Assembly: GCF_026213295.1 (NCBI RefSeq) | Contig: NC_079414.1 | Location: forward strand, 2,789,118-2,853,117 | Direction of reading: 5' to 3' | DNA length: 64,000 nucleotides | DNA from: Gadus chalcogrammus | Taxonomy: Eukaryota; Chordata; Actinopteri; Gadiformes; Gadidae | Shown: in pieces, positions 1-12,900 of the stretch | Layout of the letters: each line of letters opens with the position of its first letter | Position numbering within the stretch: position 1 is the stretch's first letter | The notes under the pieces: model-generated | Databases searched by the model: none | Seen by the model: only the letters and a program-made list of their open reading frames with translations | Told to the model about the DNA's origin: nothing | Translations under genes and position numbers: made by a program

Positions 1-82
1 AACTGCGAGTATCATTTAAGTAGGCTATCTCATGGCCGGGCTGAGTGTCCTCTTTTTTGGAAATCAAAATATGGTCACCCTA
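1..82. mobile_element. hAT-like MITE, right terminus only
   Basis: The segment ends in TGGTCACCCTA after a GAGTGTCCTCTTTTTTGG tract. The same kind of terminus (AGAGGAC followed by TCTGGTCACCCTA) closes the better preserved element at 51365-51876. The left end lies outside the window, so no target duplication can be checked. Confidence 0.4.
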
Positions 83-599
83 TGATAAAGTATCATCAAA
101 GCATTGATGATGGTAAAAAAAGAACACGTTCCAAGACTCTAGCGTGTTCGAAATCGTTCCCTATCATGGATGTAGTGCACTAAATAGGGTGCACGCCATT
201 TTGTAGGGTGTTCGAAATCTCAGTGGTCCACTATAGACGGGTTTCTTGTGTGTAACAAGCAAGACAGGAAGTAAAAATGACAAAAGCAAAGAGGAAGAGC
301 AGCCAGGGGCAAAAGGCCTGCTGCCGAGTGGAAATGAATATCAATGTAGATGCCGTATTGCTTGTAAGTTCTCCCTGACACAGTTGCAATAAAATGTCAT
401 TTTACTGAAAAAAATCGCTTTGTTTTTCACTGCATCACAAAATCATACAGAAACACTTACTGAAATGTCCCTGAATTTCACATCAACTTCACCAGGTTTG
501 ACGGTTGTTTTAGATGTTTCCAATATCAGAGCACGGTCGTAATGGTTTAGTTAACCGCTAACAAAGTTAAAGTAAAAATGTTTGACGGCGAGGCTGAAT

Positions 600-850
600 C
601 TTTCGTTCATGGACCCACCTCCTCCCAGAACTTGTCTGCCGCTGCAAAGACCTGACCTGGCAGAAGAGATCAAATGTCTGTACTGCAAAAAGGCCAAGCT
701 TTGGGCAAAATGATCAGTGCACAGACTGCTGCCAACACTTTCACTATCCATGTGTGAACATTACCAGATACTCCAAAAATGGAAATGTGGATTGCAAAGA
801 GATACATCCAACAATGGTAAATACTGGATGCTGGACAAAGCATTTGAAGA
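600..850 (+). pseudogene. Remnant of YqaJ-protein C-terminal zinc finger
   Basis: Around 670-770 the plus strand encodes a CxxC...CxxC...HxxxC pattern (CLYC, then CTDCCQHFHYPC after a frameshift at the TGA near 709). This resembles the PHD-like finger at the C terminus of the nuclease gene at 9997-13255. Upstream YqaJ sequence is not recognisable in this copy. It is a broken remnant. Confidence 0.45.
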
Positions 851-1516
851 AAAAACTGATGTAATGAGCAAAGATGGATAGGTACACCTCACAAAATCTA
901 ACTGACTTCATTACTGTCAACACAACAACAAACAACACATCTGACTCTTTAAGTGTTCATTTATTTTTTTCTGTATGTACATTAACGTAAAATCACAACA
1001 GCACTGATATATATTGTTCATCGCCAGAAAGAAGTGCAGTTTGAGTTCGCCAGACAATGGATAAGACTCAAAGACTTAGTTGAAAGCTAGAAAAAAAAAA
1101 AAAAATCCATGTATAAAGTTAAATGAGTTCATATAGTATTAATTAGGTACACTCATTCATTGTTGAGATGTACATTTAATTTTAATTGCATTGCCTTCAA
1201 TGTATTGCATTTACAACATTCAGTTCATGTTCAATATTCGCCATGTCAGCTTTAAACGCAGTTTCTCCATTATCATAAATAAATGAAATAGTTCTGCGTG
1301 CGTGGTTCTCAACCTTTTTGTACTCTGAATGATCCTGTCTGATCAAATTTAGTTATTCATAACTGTTATTAATTTTATAGTCAGAGAGAAAGAGAGTGAT
1401 GAGTAAGTGAGAGAGACAGTGAGAGCAAGTAGTAAGTGACCACCATTGCCCTCATTAGCCCTTAAAAGCCTGACACAATCATGGAAAATAATGTACACCT
1501 CCTTGACTCTGAACAG

Positions 1517-3392
1517 TTATCGCCGGGCCACCACAGCCCCCCTAAGGTTCGTAAGACCAGCACATATGGTCAAAATGTCATCTAGCATATCGACTTGGCT
1601 GATGGGTATGACAGTGTTCAGTATCTTAAAGGTTTTAAGCTGACCAATAACTCGTTCCACATGTATGCGGACTCTTGACAACTGACGTGAAGTGTCAACA
1701 CAAGAACCTGGCTACTGAGATTTCCCCTTCAATTCTTAAATTTGGGTTTAAAACACTTTGGCATGTTTGCTCTCACTGCATCCTTAGTAGGCCACATTAT
1801 CAAAGGTTTCACTATTGAGGACAACATGGGTATCCAGTCTCTTAGTATTTTTGATACAGTTGAGAATGGAAGCCCAAATCTGTAGGCAAGGTCTCTGTTG
1901 GTGAGTCCAAGTCTTACTTTCATTAGAACCAAAAGGAGGTGGTTCTCCCAACTTAACCCACCCTTAAGCACAAGTGTGCTTCTTTTTACAATATCCAGCA
2001 GCCACATAACCATTTGTAATGATTGTAAACCAGTAAAAAAAATATTTTAGCGTTTGTGTCTTTTATGGAATCAAACCCAAACTTGGACTGCTTCAGTTGC
2101 TCCTTCAGATGTTTATTTTCTTCCTGTGTGGCATACAGTTCTCTTTTCAGAGCTTCACAATCATCACGGAGCTGGTTGTACTGCAGGTTGAGTTGGTGCA
2201 TCTTTTCTGGACACAAACTTACATTCATCTACAACACAAAAAGGAGATAAATTAACTAATGTGCAACACATCAGCTTTCATACACAGACACACACACACA
2301 GACTATCTGTCTGGTTCTCTGTCACTCTACTCACCTGACCACCAACCAACCAACCAACCAACCAACCAACCAACCAACCAACCAACCAACACAAAGACAC
2401 ACTTAATAGTATGACTTGTGCATACCTTCAGAAGAATCTACAGTATCTGCTTCAGGCTGGCTTGTGGGGCAGGTAGCAGGGGCCTTATCTTCTCTTATTC
2501 TCTTTCTTTCATATCTAGGACAAACAGAGTAGAGTTAAGTTAAAAACCCAAAATAATCAACACATTAAGAGATAATACAATAGCATAATAAAGAAAGAGA
2601 AGAATATCTTATTTGCTCAGATAATTAACAAGCTACCAAGAAATTAGAACATTTCAAATACATGACATGACATGACATGACCTTTCCCGAGATGTCTCTG
2701 TTGCTGCTGTGTGAAAAAACGGATGGAACAAAATCTGGACTATCACAATCCATGGACGGTGACCCTGAGAAAAATAATGAGATTAGCTATGCTATTTTTA
2801 TTTTCACCTTTTTTTAACCTATTTGCTAATTTACAACAGCTCAGTCATAATGAGCACCAATAGCACAAGCATTTAAGTACGGGTTCAGAGTTAAGAAAAT
2901 CGTACACTGTACACAGTAGCTTTGTGAACTGTGAAGACACTTTCTTGTATGACTTTCAGCCTGAACCAAGAAACCTACACCAGCCATGCAGCTAATGTTG
3001 GTACTTACAGTAACAACAAAAAATAAACTTATCGGTTACGACCGCGAGCCAACGTTAAACTTTACAAACTCAGTAGAAGACGGACAAATTTGTTGGCCAG
3101 TTAGTCGTAAATCACACTAATATATCCTCATTAAGTATGGTAAAATCACACGCAGTCCTACTCATTATCCAGCTCATGTTGGAAAAGACAAACATACCAG
3201 AAACGAGTGGGCGCTGCACAGACTCTCGCCGCCTTTAGGACCTTCGGGACCCCAATCCGCCCCTTTTAAATGGCCTGGAGCCACAATCTTCTTCTTCTCT
3301 TGGCAAAAGGATGAGATCCTCTCGGGATATTAAACAGTTTCCATCCATCCTTTTGCCGATTCGTGCAGTTTACAGCACAAACAGCTCCTTGT
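1517..3392 (-). pseudogene. Broken THAP-DDE transposase of ISL2EU copy 1
   Basis: Read on the minus strand, about 3225-3392 gives a THAP-like start (CAVNCTNRQ, then LFNIPRG, then RRRRLWLQAI) followed by an in-frame stop. 1986-2228 gives a coiled-coil segment and 1729-2013 the region ending MPKCFKPKFKN. 1517-1685 gives the C-terminal part containing RIHVERVIG, LNTVIP and VDMLDDI. Compared with the intact gene at 7661-9876, the stretch carrying the first two catalytic aspartates is missing between 1729 and 1685. Frameshifts, a stop and this deletion make it non-functional. Confidence 0.75.
2339..2391. repeat. (CCAA)n microsatellite
   Basis: About 13 uninterrupted tetranucleotide units lie in a former intron of the degenerate transposase. 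Confidence 0.95.
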
Positions 3393-3855
3393 CATTTTCG
3401 TTCTCCGCTGACTCCGCTGGTAACAAATGACAAATGTCCCGCTTTCTGCCCCCTGGCTGCGCGCGCACATCTGCGATGACGTTGCACAGAAAACCGTCTA
3501 TATAGGGCACTATATAGTGGACTTAAAGGCCCACTATGCAAATTTTTTAGCCAAAATTACATTAAGTATGCAGGTTGAGAGTTATGCTGATGGTTCTGCA
3601 TCCATTTCTGGGTCGATTGGTGGGTGCTGTCATTTTCCCATGTGGCCTCTACAGTGAAAAAGCGCATATGCAACTTGATGTGTTCGGACCGAGCGCACCC
3701 GGATGTGACGCGGCGGAAGTATCCTCGAAAATGTAGTGAGATTGTAGTTTCGAAAATGCTTTACGGCACAGACACACACCCAAACATGGCACCTGCTAGA
3801 TATAAACAGCCAGTTGCGAGGCAATTGTTGCATTCATCATAGATCAATCGACTAA

Positions 3856-5020
3856 TGGTACGGCCACACCAACCGCGTTACTCGCGTTGGATAACGCGAG
3901 TAACGCGCCTAACCTGACGCTTGATCATTGTGTGTCACAAAAATGGTTCAACGCGCCCAACGCGCCTGTGGCTGCGCTAGAGTCCGAGGTAGGAAACCCA
4001 AACGCCGCCGTGTTTGGGTGCGTGATAGAGTTTAGATCGGGTTAGATTAAATTATCTCGGATATAAATAACGATCTCATCTCATCGTCATCCGTTTTTTC
4101 CGGGGTCGGGTCGCGGGGGGAGCAGCTCAAGCAGGGGGCTCCAGACTTCCCTTTCCCGGGCCACATTGACCAGCTCTGACGGGGGGATCCCGAGGCATTC
4201 CCAGGCCAGTGTTGAGATATAATCTCTCCACCTAGTCCTGGGTCTTCCCCGAGGTCTCCTCCCCACTGGACGTGCCTGAAACACCTCCCAATGGAGGCGC
4301 CCAGTGGGCATCCTTGCCAGATGCCCAAACCACCTCAGCTGACTCATTTCTAAGTAAAGGAGCAGCGGCTCTAATCCGAGTTCCTCACGGATGACTGAGC
4401 TTCTCACCCTATTGCGAGACGCCAGCCACCCTTCTGAGAAAGCTCATCTCGGCCGCTTGTACCCGCAATCTCGTCCTTTTGGCCATCACCCAACCCTCAT
4501 GACCATAGGTCAGGATAGGAACGAAGATCGACCGGTAGAACGAGAGCTTTGCCTTGCGGCTCAGCTCTCTTTTCGCAACAACGGTGCGGTAAAGCGAACG
4601 CAATACCGCCCCCGCTGCTCCGATTCTCCGGCCAATCTCACGCTCCATAGTACCCTCACTGGCGAACAAGACCCCGAGGTACTTGAACTCCTTCACTTGG
4701 GCTAAGGACTATCGTTAATAAATAACGATAATCGGGTTAAATAACTTCACATGGTGTGTTTCCAGCATTCGTAGTGTTGATCAGCAGAGAAATAGTCTGC
4801 AAAGACGTTGAGGTTGCTTAGCAACCAGAGACTCTGTCCATGCAAGTGAACGGAGCGTTCACTCTTCGTCATAACTATCAAACCAAACATCCTTCACATT
4901 CACCGAGCGAACATTATGAAAGTAAAATGCAAATTTCTCGCTAAAAATGTTTCCATAAACGCATTTAATGGCGTAACTATGTTACTATTTCCACCCAGAA
5001 TAAAGAAAGATGTCGGCCGT
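3856..5020 (-). repeat. Dispersed repeat B, nearly complete copy
   Basis: The copy starts TGGTACGGCCACACCAA and runs through an 'ACCCAAACACGGCGGCG' block and a 'GAACGCTCCGTTCACTTGCATGG' block (minus-strand reading). A rearranged copy fills 12100-12760 inside the hAT element at 11812-12957. Fragments recur at 53952-54105 and 60566-60640. It is non-coding and of unassigned transposon class. Confidence 0.6.
4075..4717 (-). mobile_element. 5'-truncated non-LTR retrotransposon (LINE) 3' end
   Basis: The minus strand encodes the C-terminal end of a LINE ORF2 in two adjoining frames. 4409-4696 begins FKYLGVLFASEG and 4087-4407 contains RWFGHLARMPTGR and RRPRGRPRTRWRDY. Both are the post-RT tail common to many fish LINEs. 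The insertion is flanked by a perfect 12-bp target duplication ATAAATAACGAT (4063-4074 and 4718-4729) and ends in a short GATGA-type tail. The clade is uncertain. Confidence 0.8.
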
Positions 5021-5374
5021 ATGCTTCTGTGCAAGGGTCACTACTCTCTGCCAGTGACGTCGGGTCAAGCTCCACGCTGATTTATGTTTATTGCAATACA
5101 AATACACCATTTTAAAAATGTATAACCTTGTCTACACTTTATGAACATTTACTTCGGACATGGCTCCACGCATTCGCCGGCTTCTTTGAAAACAAATGCA
5201 CATGGCTCGCGTAGAAGTGCATGGGGAAGGGTCGTCAACGAGTTGTTACGACAGTGTTGTGAAATATCTACTACGAAGCTGTAGGGGGCGCTGTGTAGAG
5301 AAATGTGCGTGCCAAAACCAAGAAAACAGCGAAGAAATTCCCGAAGTTGCATAGTGGGCCTTTAAAATAAAATA

Positions 5375-7240
5375 CGGGTGTGTTCGAAACCGCCTACTTG
5401 CTTACTGCTTACTACCTACTAAATATTTGGCTTACTTCTCGAATCCTTAAATAATGATTGAGTAATCCATTTGAGTAATCGACGTTCAGAAGACCGTCCT
5501 TACTTAACCACCTCAGATGACGTGAATCAAATGACGTGTCAATAACCTACCGACCGGGCGACGTTAATAAACATTATAAATAAATATATAAACGTCACAT
5601 TTAACGTCACAGTACACCTTCAACCTAAGGATTTGCGGTGATATGTTAAAACAATTGTTAAACAATTATTAAAAGCACTGCTGCTGCGGCTCCCCGTTTA
5701 GCGCCATTGCTTCCACTGTTCTTTTGAATAGACGCAGTGCATTCTGGGGCAGTTTAGTACGTCTAGTAAGCTAGTGATGCTTACTCAAAATCTTTCCGGA
5801 AGTAGAAGACATTCGGATACTACTCGCTTACCTAAACTCGCTTACTAAGTTCTCGCTTACTCAATTTGACGTCATAGTTAGTAGGAGTAGTAAGCAAGTA
5901 CGTATGGCAAGCCGAACTGTCATTTATTAACTCAGTTTGACTATCCGGAATTTACATTGCAGATATCTGCAATTCAGTTTCGCCTAGTCAAAACTAACAT
6001 TTCGGATATCCGCAACTACATTCCTCCTATCCGCAATTGTCATTTCAGATATCCACAAAGACATTCCTCCTAGGCGAAATGACGTCATTTTCGCCATTCA
6101 TGTCTATGGGGTTTCTCATTGCGGATATCTACAATTCAGTTGCGGATATCCACTTTGTGAATTACGGATATCTGCAACTGAATTGTAGATATCTGTAATT
6201 CCAGTTTGAGATATCTACAATTGGATTCTGACTAGTCATAATTCCAGTTCAAGATATCTTTAATTCACCTCAATTCAAGATATCTACATGTCCCTTTTCA
6301 GATATCTTAAATTTAGTTTTGACTAGGCGAAATGAAGTTGTAGATATCTCTAACTGGAGTTACGACTAGTCAAAATGACGTTGTAGATATCTCTAACTGG
6401 AGTTACGACTAGGCGAAATGACGTTGTAGATATCTAATATCAAGTTATAGATATCTTGAAAGGAATTTTGATTGGAGATATCTACAATTGTAGATATCTT
6501 TAACTTTCATTCTGCCTAGGCGAAACTGAATTAAAGATATCTTCAATTCGAGTTTTGACTAGGCGAAATGACGTTTCAGATATCTGTAATGACGTTTCAG
6601 ATATCTTGAGTTCGTTGTTGGTCTCCGGTGATATCAAATATTCAATTCTTCCGAGATTTCTTTGACAGCTTTCAATAGAACGACGTTCTCTCTCTCCACA
6701 CATCCCCTGTGTGTGGGCTTGTTCAATTTCATGGCATTTTCTCGTGATCTTTTCGATCACAGCCAACTCCATGACTGCTCCTTTCTTATTCCATTCGGAA
6801 ATGAACCCACTTCTTCTTTGATTATGGCGGCAAGGGGAAATGACGTATTTCTGGATATCTAAAACGTAATGCCCAACACTCAAATGAAGTTTGAGATATC
6901 TTTAACTTTCATTCTGCCTAGGCGAAACTGAATTACAGATATCTGCAATTGTCATTTAAGATGTGTGACGAGTTGAATGTCGTTTTCCGTGAAGTCATTG
7001 CAGATATCTGTAATTCAGTTTCGCCTAGTCAAAACTGAATTACAGATATCTCTAACTATCGTTTCGACTGGTCAAAACTACGTCACAGATATCTCTAACT
7101 GTCGTTTCGACTAGTCACAACTACGTAACAGATATCTTGAATGAAGTTGTTGATATCTACAATGTAAATTCCGGATAGTCAAACTTAGTTAATAAATGTC
7201 AATTCGGCTTGCCATAAGTACGCGGTTTCGAACACACCCG
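5375..7240. mobile_element. MITE with GTGTTCGAAACCGC termini, split by another MITE
   Basis: Left end CGGGTGTGTTCGAAACCGC and right end GCGGTTTCGAACACACCCG are inverted copies of each other. The inner part is rich in GCTTACT and TACTAAG motifs. The GTGTTCGAAA terminal motif resembles that of the ISL2EU elements nearby, so it may be a non-autonomous member mobilised by the same transposase (inference). A second element (5905-7214) has landed inside its right end. Confidence 0.6.
5905..7214. mobile_element. Palindromic GATATC-repeat MITE
   Basis: Termini TGGCAAGCCGAA and TTCGGCTTGCCA are inverted and flanked by TA (5903-5904 and 7215-7216), as in Tc1/mariner-type targets. The body is dozens of short alternating units built from AGATATCT cores and CTAGTC/CTAGGC spacers, in both orientations. 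Only about 6610-6860 is non-repetitive. A 127-residue minus-strand reading frame (6500-6883) spans this centre but resembles nothing known to me and ends in repeat sequence, so I do not call it a gene. Confidence 0.7.
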
Positions 7241-7660
7241 ATGTTCCCTACATGTTACTCACGTATACCACAATGCAATGCGGTCGTGTTTTTCCGGAGG
7301 AGAAGAAGAAGCTGAATAACCGCGAAAACGAATACATTTAATGATGGAGTCTCCGGCTTTCGTTTAGAAATGTCAACAATTTATTTGGGATTTAACATAG
7401 AATATTTAACATTCAACATTCAACATCAATACAACCTCCAGCTTTCCCGTGAGTGCCTGGTATGTTTACATGATGTGGGCGCATCTGTCTGCGTCACACA
7501 AATACCCGGCGCATTTACTGACGCAAATGACGTTTAGAAATGTTCAGCGTAGTGTCCGAATTCTCGTTCCCTATTCCCTATAGACCAATTTTCACCTTAC
7601 GTCAGAACGACGTCACACAGGTTCAATCGCGCATGACGGTGGCAAAAGACAAACAGAAAA

Positions 7661-9876
7661 ATGTCGTGTTGTGCCGTGGGATGCCAGAATCGTAATTCTG
7701 TAAACAGTGACCTGAAGTTTTACAGAATACCAGCAGATAACAACTCGTTTAATGCAAACCGCAGACGTCGTTGGTTACAAGCTATCAGAAGATCCGATTG
7801 GAACAAAGACCTTATTAAAAATGCCAGACTTTGCAGTTCACACTTCATATCAGGTAAGTTAACCTAAGAACTTCACTCAATCAGACACATCACTCGGTTT
7901 GGCTTACAACAACAAAATAATGGTAAAGTTGTACGCTTATCTAACGCTAGAACACAGAATAATGTAGTTTTAGTCGTTTTAGCTAACTTACCTTAAATTG
8001 TGTTACGTTGTCTTGACGACTAGCTAGTCTCGTAAGCTTGGCAAACTCAGGCTAAATTTACCTGTTACACTATCGTACTGTCAATAACTAGAATATTGTT
8101 TTTTGGACAGGAGAGGTCTCCATGGACTTCAATAGTCCCGACTTTGTACCTTCTGTCTTTTCCTTCGCAACCCAGTGTGAAATAGACAAAGGAGATACAA
8201 AACTTGAGAGGTAAATATTGTCACTTTAGCCTTATTTAGTTGCTAACTGGAATCACATTGCATGCATCAAAATGCAGAGAATGTATGGCAAGTAAGGTCA
8301 GATAGTTTTTAGATAATTTGTCAGACCAGATTTTTGTAATGTCTACATTGTCTTGTGAAGCCCTGTTAAGCTATGCTATGTAATTTACACTTGACTTGGT
8401 TTTGGTACCTGATAACCTCCTATGATCTACCAAGCAACTAAACTGTTTTGGACTGACTGTTTGACCTCATCTCTGTGTATCAGATTTAAGAGGAAAAGAA
8501 AAAGGGAAGAAACCATCCACAGACCACCAGATGATGTACAGCGGTCCAAAGAAGCTAGTGATGAGGCTTCTGGAGCTTGCCTGTCCTCAGATGACTGCAG
8601 AATGGAGCCTGGTGCTGATCAATGCACTGGTAAGAGCTTATAATACCTTAACTAATGTAGGGCAGTCATTATTAGGATGAATCAGGTTTTGTTTATATAT
8701 TGTTTAATACAGCATAACTGTGTTGTTAATGACATTGATCATTATTCTGTTTAGCACATGCTGTTTGAAAACATCCTTAAAAAAATTGAGAAAAGCTCAA
8801 CTTAAACAAGTGACAGTGCTTATTTTATTAAGTCTTAAGTCTATTACTATCTAATATCTATTTCAGAAGCCACAGTCCCAAAGGTTCTCCATGATGATCT
8901 GAAACACAAGTACAGCCAACTTTCTACAGAGTGTGTCAACCTGCGTTTGGAGATCGACAAACTGAAAACTGAGAATGAGGAACTAAAGGCAACACTCATG
9001 AATACACAATTTTCCTTTAGCTCTATCAAGAGTAAAGCAGTGCAGGTTCTGTTTTTCACAGGGCTGACCAGTGTCTTATTTGAGTGGTTGAGTCACAAAC
9101 TTAAAGACAGTGTAGAGGTTGTGCGTGGCTCTATGAACCTGAAGGATCATCTATTGATCGTCCTAATGAAACTTAGACTAGGGCTCTGCAACAAGGATAT
9201 TGCTTTCAGATTTAATGTCACAGAAAGTGACATTTCAAACATTTTGAGAAGTTGGCTCCCTGTTATGTCTGCGACTTTAAAGCCTCTCATAAAGTGGCCA
9301 AGCAAGCATGCAGTATTAAAGAATATGCCAAAATGTTTTAAACCTAAATATAAACATTGCAGGTGCATTATTGACTGTACAGAAATTTTTATCAATAGAC
9401 CCACAAATTTAACCTCCAGAGCCCAGACGTACTCGAATTATAAAAGCCACAACACTATTAAATATTTGATTGGCATGTCACCTTCAGGAGCCATTTCTTT
9501 TCTGTCGGCAGGTTGGGGTGGGCGAGTTTCAGACAAACAAATTACAGCCGAGTCTGGATTTTATGACCTTCTAGAGCATAATGATGAGATACTAGCAGAT
9601 CGGGGTTTTACCATCAGAGATGAGCTTGCCACACGTGGTGCCACACTTAGGATCCCTCACTTTACCAAAGGTAAAAAGCAGCTCTCTGCTCAAGAAGTGG
9701 ACATATCAAGGCGTTTGTCTAATGTGAGAATACACATTGAACGAATAATAGGTAGATGGAAAATTTTTAAAATTCTGACAACTATTATTCCACTCACACA
9801 GGTTGACCTGTTAGACGATATAGTGATTGTTTGTGGAGCACTAACAAACCTTTGTAAATGTATAGTCCCAAGATAG
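7661..9876 (+). CDS. THAP-domain DDE transposase of ISL2EU element
   Basis: Cut-and-paste transposase. Four exons join in phase: 7661-7853, 8111-8210, 8484-8629 and 8867-9876, giving 482 residues without a stop. Residues 1-65 form a THAP zinc finger: the CxxxC of CAVGC, W39-region motif RRRRWLQAI, and CxxH in CSSHF. This domain binds the transposon ends. A coiled coil (LKTENEELK) follows. The C-terminal half is a DDE_4-type RNase H fold with candidate catalytic residues D in CIIDCTE, D in LADRGF and E in RIHIERIIG. Donors CAG/GTAAG and AG/GTAAAT and acceptors TTTCAG and GGACAG are good consensus. The ATG at 7661 is chosen because it opens the THAP domain directly. Confidence 0.85.
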
Positions 9877-9996
9877 CTTAATTTAGATTTATTCTGTAAG
9901 TAACTGTTTATTGTCATCAACACAATTAATTGCACATTCAAGTGTTAAAATGTAAAATATTAGTACTGTATTAAATCATTTGCTTCGAAGAACATT

Positions 9997-12900
9997 TCAT
10001 TCATCATTTTTGCACTGTTCACAACACCAATCCACAACCTTTCTTCTTACTCTAGCACATGTGTAGTGGAAATGGTTCTTGCACTTTGCACAGTCAATCA
10101 TCATTCCAAAGTCTGGCCTTTGACAGTGTGAGCAGACTGTAGGTGACTGCATCAGTGGATCCATGCTGCGTGTTAACAGCTCAGGCAAAATACTCTGTTT
10201 GAAGAACTTTTCAGCTTTAGGCAGGACTGCTTGTAGCATTTCTTCATCTCTGGTGATGCGGTTGATAGCAACAACTTGCTTTGTCCAAACCACAAAGTCG
10301 CAGTACTGGGTGTTGCATACAAACATGTGTAGCTGAACTTGATGGTAGTATTCATGATTCTTCTTTAATTGTAGTGCTTTGTCTAAGCAGAACTGTGTGT
10401 CCTCGCTACTCCCTGTAAGACCATCACGGTATTTGTATGGACACTTAATCTCTAGGGTTGCTTTCCCACAGCAGGTACAGTTTGCTATTCCATCCGGCGA
10501 TGCCCCAAGATGTGGTTTGTCTGGCCGCACAACAAGACCGCAAAGCTCCACTTCAAAGTTGGAATGTTGTGCTTTCATTATTTCTGTGTATTGTCTTCTG
10601 GCTGTGTCCTCCATATCTCTTCCCCAAAGTACTGCTGGCACATGGGACAAGTCTTGTTTATTGTAGTGCATTACCTGTTTTACAAGGTTTAGTTTAGCTG
10701 TTTCGGTTACTACAGTGTATACACGATGTAGGGTTGTGCTTGTTATCCTTCCATTTCTGTGTGTGTGCCAGGCCTGAGACTGTGCCTGATTTTTAGTTGT
10801 AAGCTCAAGGTTTACACACTGCTCATTAGTTAACCCCTTCCTCAGTTTTTCAAAAGTCTCTTCACTCCTCTCTTGTAGTTGATTTTTGCAGAGGCATCTC
10901 AGATTGGCATCATACAGAGCGACTAGTGGCTCTGGGAGGTCCCCGGCCTCTGTGTCAGATTCTGTTGCGGAATCTGTGTCACTGAGTTCCATGGTAGTGA
11001 GTACAGCTGCGTTAGGTGCCAGTAGTTTCAATTCCGCAATGTCTTCATCTGTCAGTTCTGAATACACAAAATAAATATTAGATAACTTATTTTCATACAT
11101 CTGCCATTAATAGTTACATGACCCTGATTATAACGTATGTATTTACATTAATTATAAAATATAATGAATACCTTATTGCTATATGTACATGACCTGATCT
11201 TGCCTACATTCAGATTGTGCCTACCGTTTACATTATTCTGTCTACGCTTTACTCTGACTGGCTTCAGTTGGGTGTCTGTCCTTTTAGCCTTTCTGAAGCA
11301 GATCTCGCTTAGTCTGGCTGGTTTCACCTCTCTCTTGGATGTGTGGATCCACATATTTGTCCCTGAAGTACAACACCTCTCCGTCTTTCCCATCCTGACC
11401 CACACCTCAACTTTGAACATTAGTGCAGCTGCATGGCTGCAGCATGACCCTAACCTGAACAAAACATTTTTTGTACGTTAGGCTTTACATATACGTAAGG
11501 GCAGGCTAACAACGGTTTTAGCTATGATTTCCAGCAAATAAGCAGTTACATTTTGTTACAGTGTTACAGCTAGGCTACAGTGTTACAGTTACAGATTCAA
11601 TTGCTGACACTGACAATTGGGTAAATAATGAACATTTACAATAGTAAACTTATGTTGGTTTACATACCCAGCCATACAGGTGCAGTTCGCAGTAAGAATA
11701 CAGTTGTTGGTCTTGTTGACGATAACCCAGGCCTTGTACAATTCTGTCTTCTTTCCCTGTCTTTGGCTAGGCAGAACCTCCGTCTTCATCACAACGAAGT
11801 TTTGAACATTGTAGGGCTGTCAATCCTCCCCTCAAATCATATTCGAATTTCTAATGCTTCTTATGTTGAATATTCGAATAATATTCGAATATTTTAATGT
11901 TTTTTTTAATTTTTTTTAATTATATCATTATATACACCGATACCATCTTATTATTAGGCCTATGTCCCGCGTCCACTAGAGGGCGCGTCAACCAAATCTG
12001 TTATGTAACATTTGCAACAAGTTTTACAAAATCAATACAAAACTTATATAAATAGGTAAGATATAACGCCAGAAATATTCAAGCAATGATGTTTAATGAA
12101 GATGTTGTCTGCCGCCCAGCTTGCAGACAACGAGATGAATGTGAAGGATGTTTGGTTTGATAGTTATGACGAAGAGGGAACGCTCCGTTCACTTGCATGG
12201 ACAGAGTCTCTGGTTACTAAGCAACCTCAACGTCTTGGCGGACTATATATCTGCTGATCAACACTACGAATGCTGGAAACACACCAGACACACCATGTGA
12301 AGTTATTTAACCCGATTATTGTTATTTATATCCGAGATTATTTAATCTAACCCGATCTAAACTCTATCACCCAAACACGGCGGCGTTTGGGTTTCCTACC
12401 TCGGACTTCAGCGCAGCCACGGCCGACAACTTTCTTTATTCTGGGTGGAAATAGTAACATAGTTACGCCATTAAATGCGTTTATGGAAAAAAAAATTGCG
12501 AGAAATGTGCATTTTACTTTCGTAATGTTCGCTCGGTGAATGTGAAGGATGTTTGGTTTGATCGTTATGACGAAGAGGGAACGCTCCGTTCACTTGCATG
12601 GACATGGATTCATCTAGGCGCGTAGGAGCGTAGCTGCGTAGGACCATTTTTGACACAAAATGGTCAAGCAACATTTTAGCTGCGTTACGCGCGTAAATCT
12701 TTACGCGGGTACGCGTTTGGTGTGTTCGTACCTATGCTTTCCAGCTCTGTGTCTGCCATCTTGTAAGCATACAATGCCGAACGTCATGACGCACAACATT
12801 GACTTTGATTTGCGTCGTTGCTAGACAAAAGTTAAATGTAATTCTTGACTTTTTTGAATTAAAAAAAGTTCGAACGTTAGTTGCCGCACTCGAATGTTCT

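Larger units (their letters stand above)
144..3522 (-). mobile_element. Degenerate ISL2EU-type DNA transposon
   Basis: This is a decayed relative of the element at 7552-13502, in the opposite orientation. The left end (GTGTTCGAAATCGTTCCCTA) matches the terminal sequence of that element. It carries minus-strand THAP and transposase remnants and a plus-strand zinc-finger remnant of the partner nuclease gene, so the convergent two-gene layout is kept. The right terminus is not clearly preserved: TATAGGGCACTATATAGTGG near 3510 is the last recognisable piece before a TTAA-flanked insertion. It lies on the intron 1 side of commd1. Confidence 0.65.
3523..5366. mobile_element. TTAA-flanked MITE (piggyBac-like ends)
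   Basis: The ends are perfect inverted repeats: TTAAAGGCCCACTATGCAA at 3523-3541 and its reverse complement at 5348-5366. TTAA at each edge fits a piggyBac-type or other TTAA-specific transposase. No transposase is encoded. The element contains a second dispersed repeat (3856-5020), itself split by a LINE fragment. Its part at 3650-3770 is also found inverted inside the hairpin MITE at 51017-51359. Confidence 0.7.

Noticed and set aside
6500..6883. 127-codon minus-strand frame
   Set aside because: It begins in the unique centre and runs into the palindromic repeat units. No known motif, so treated as chance.
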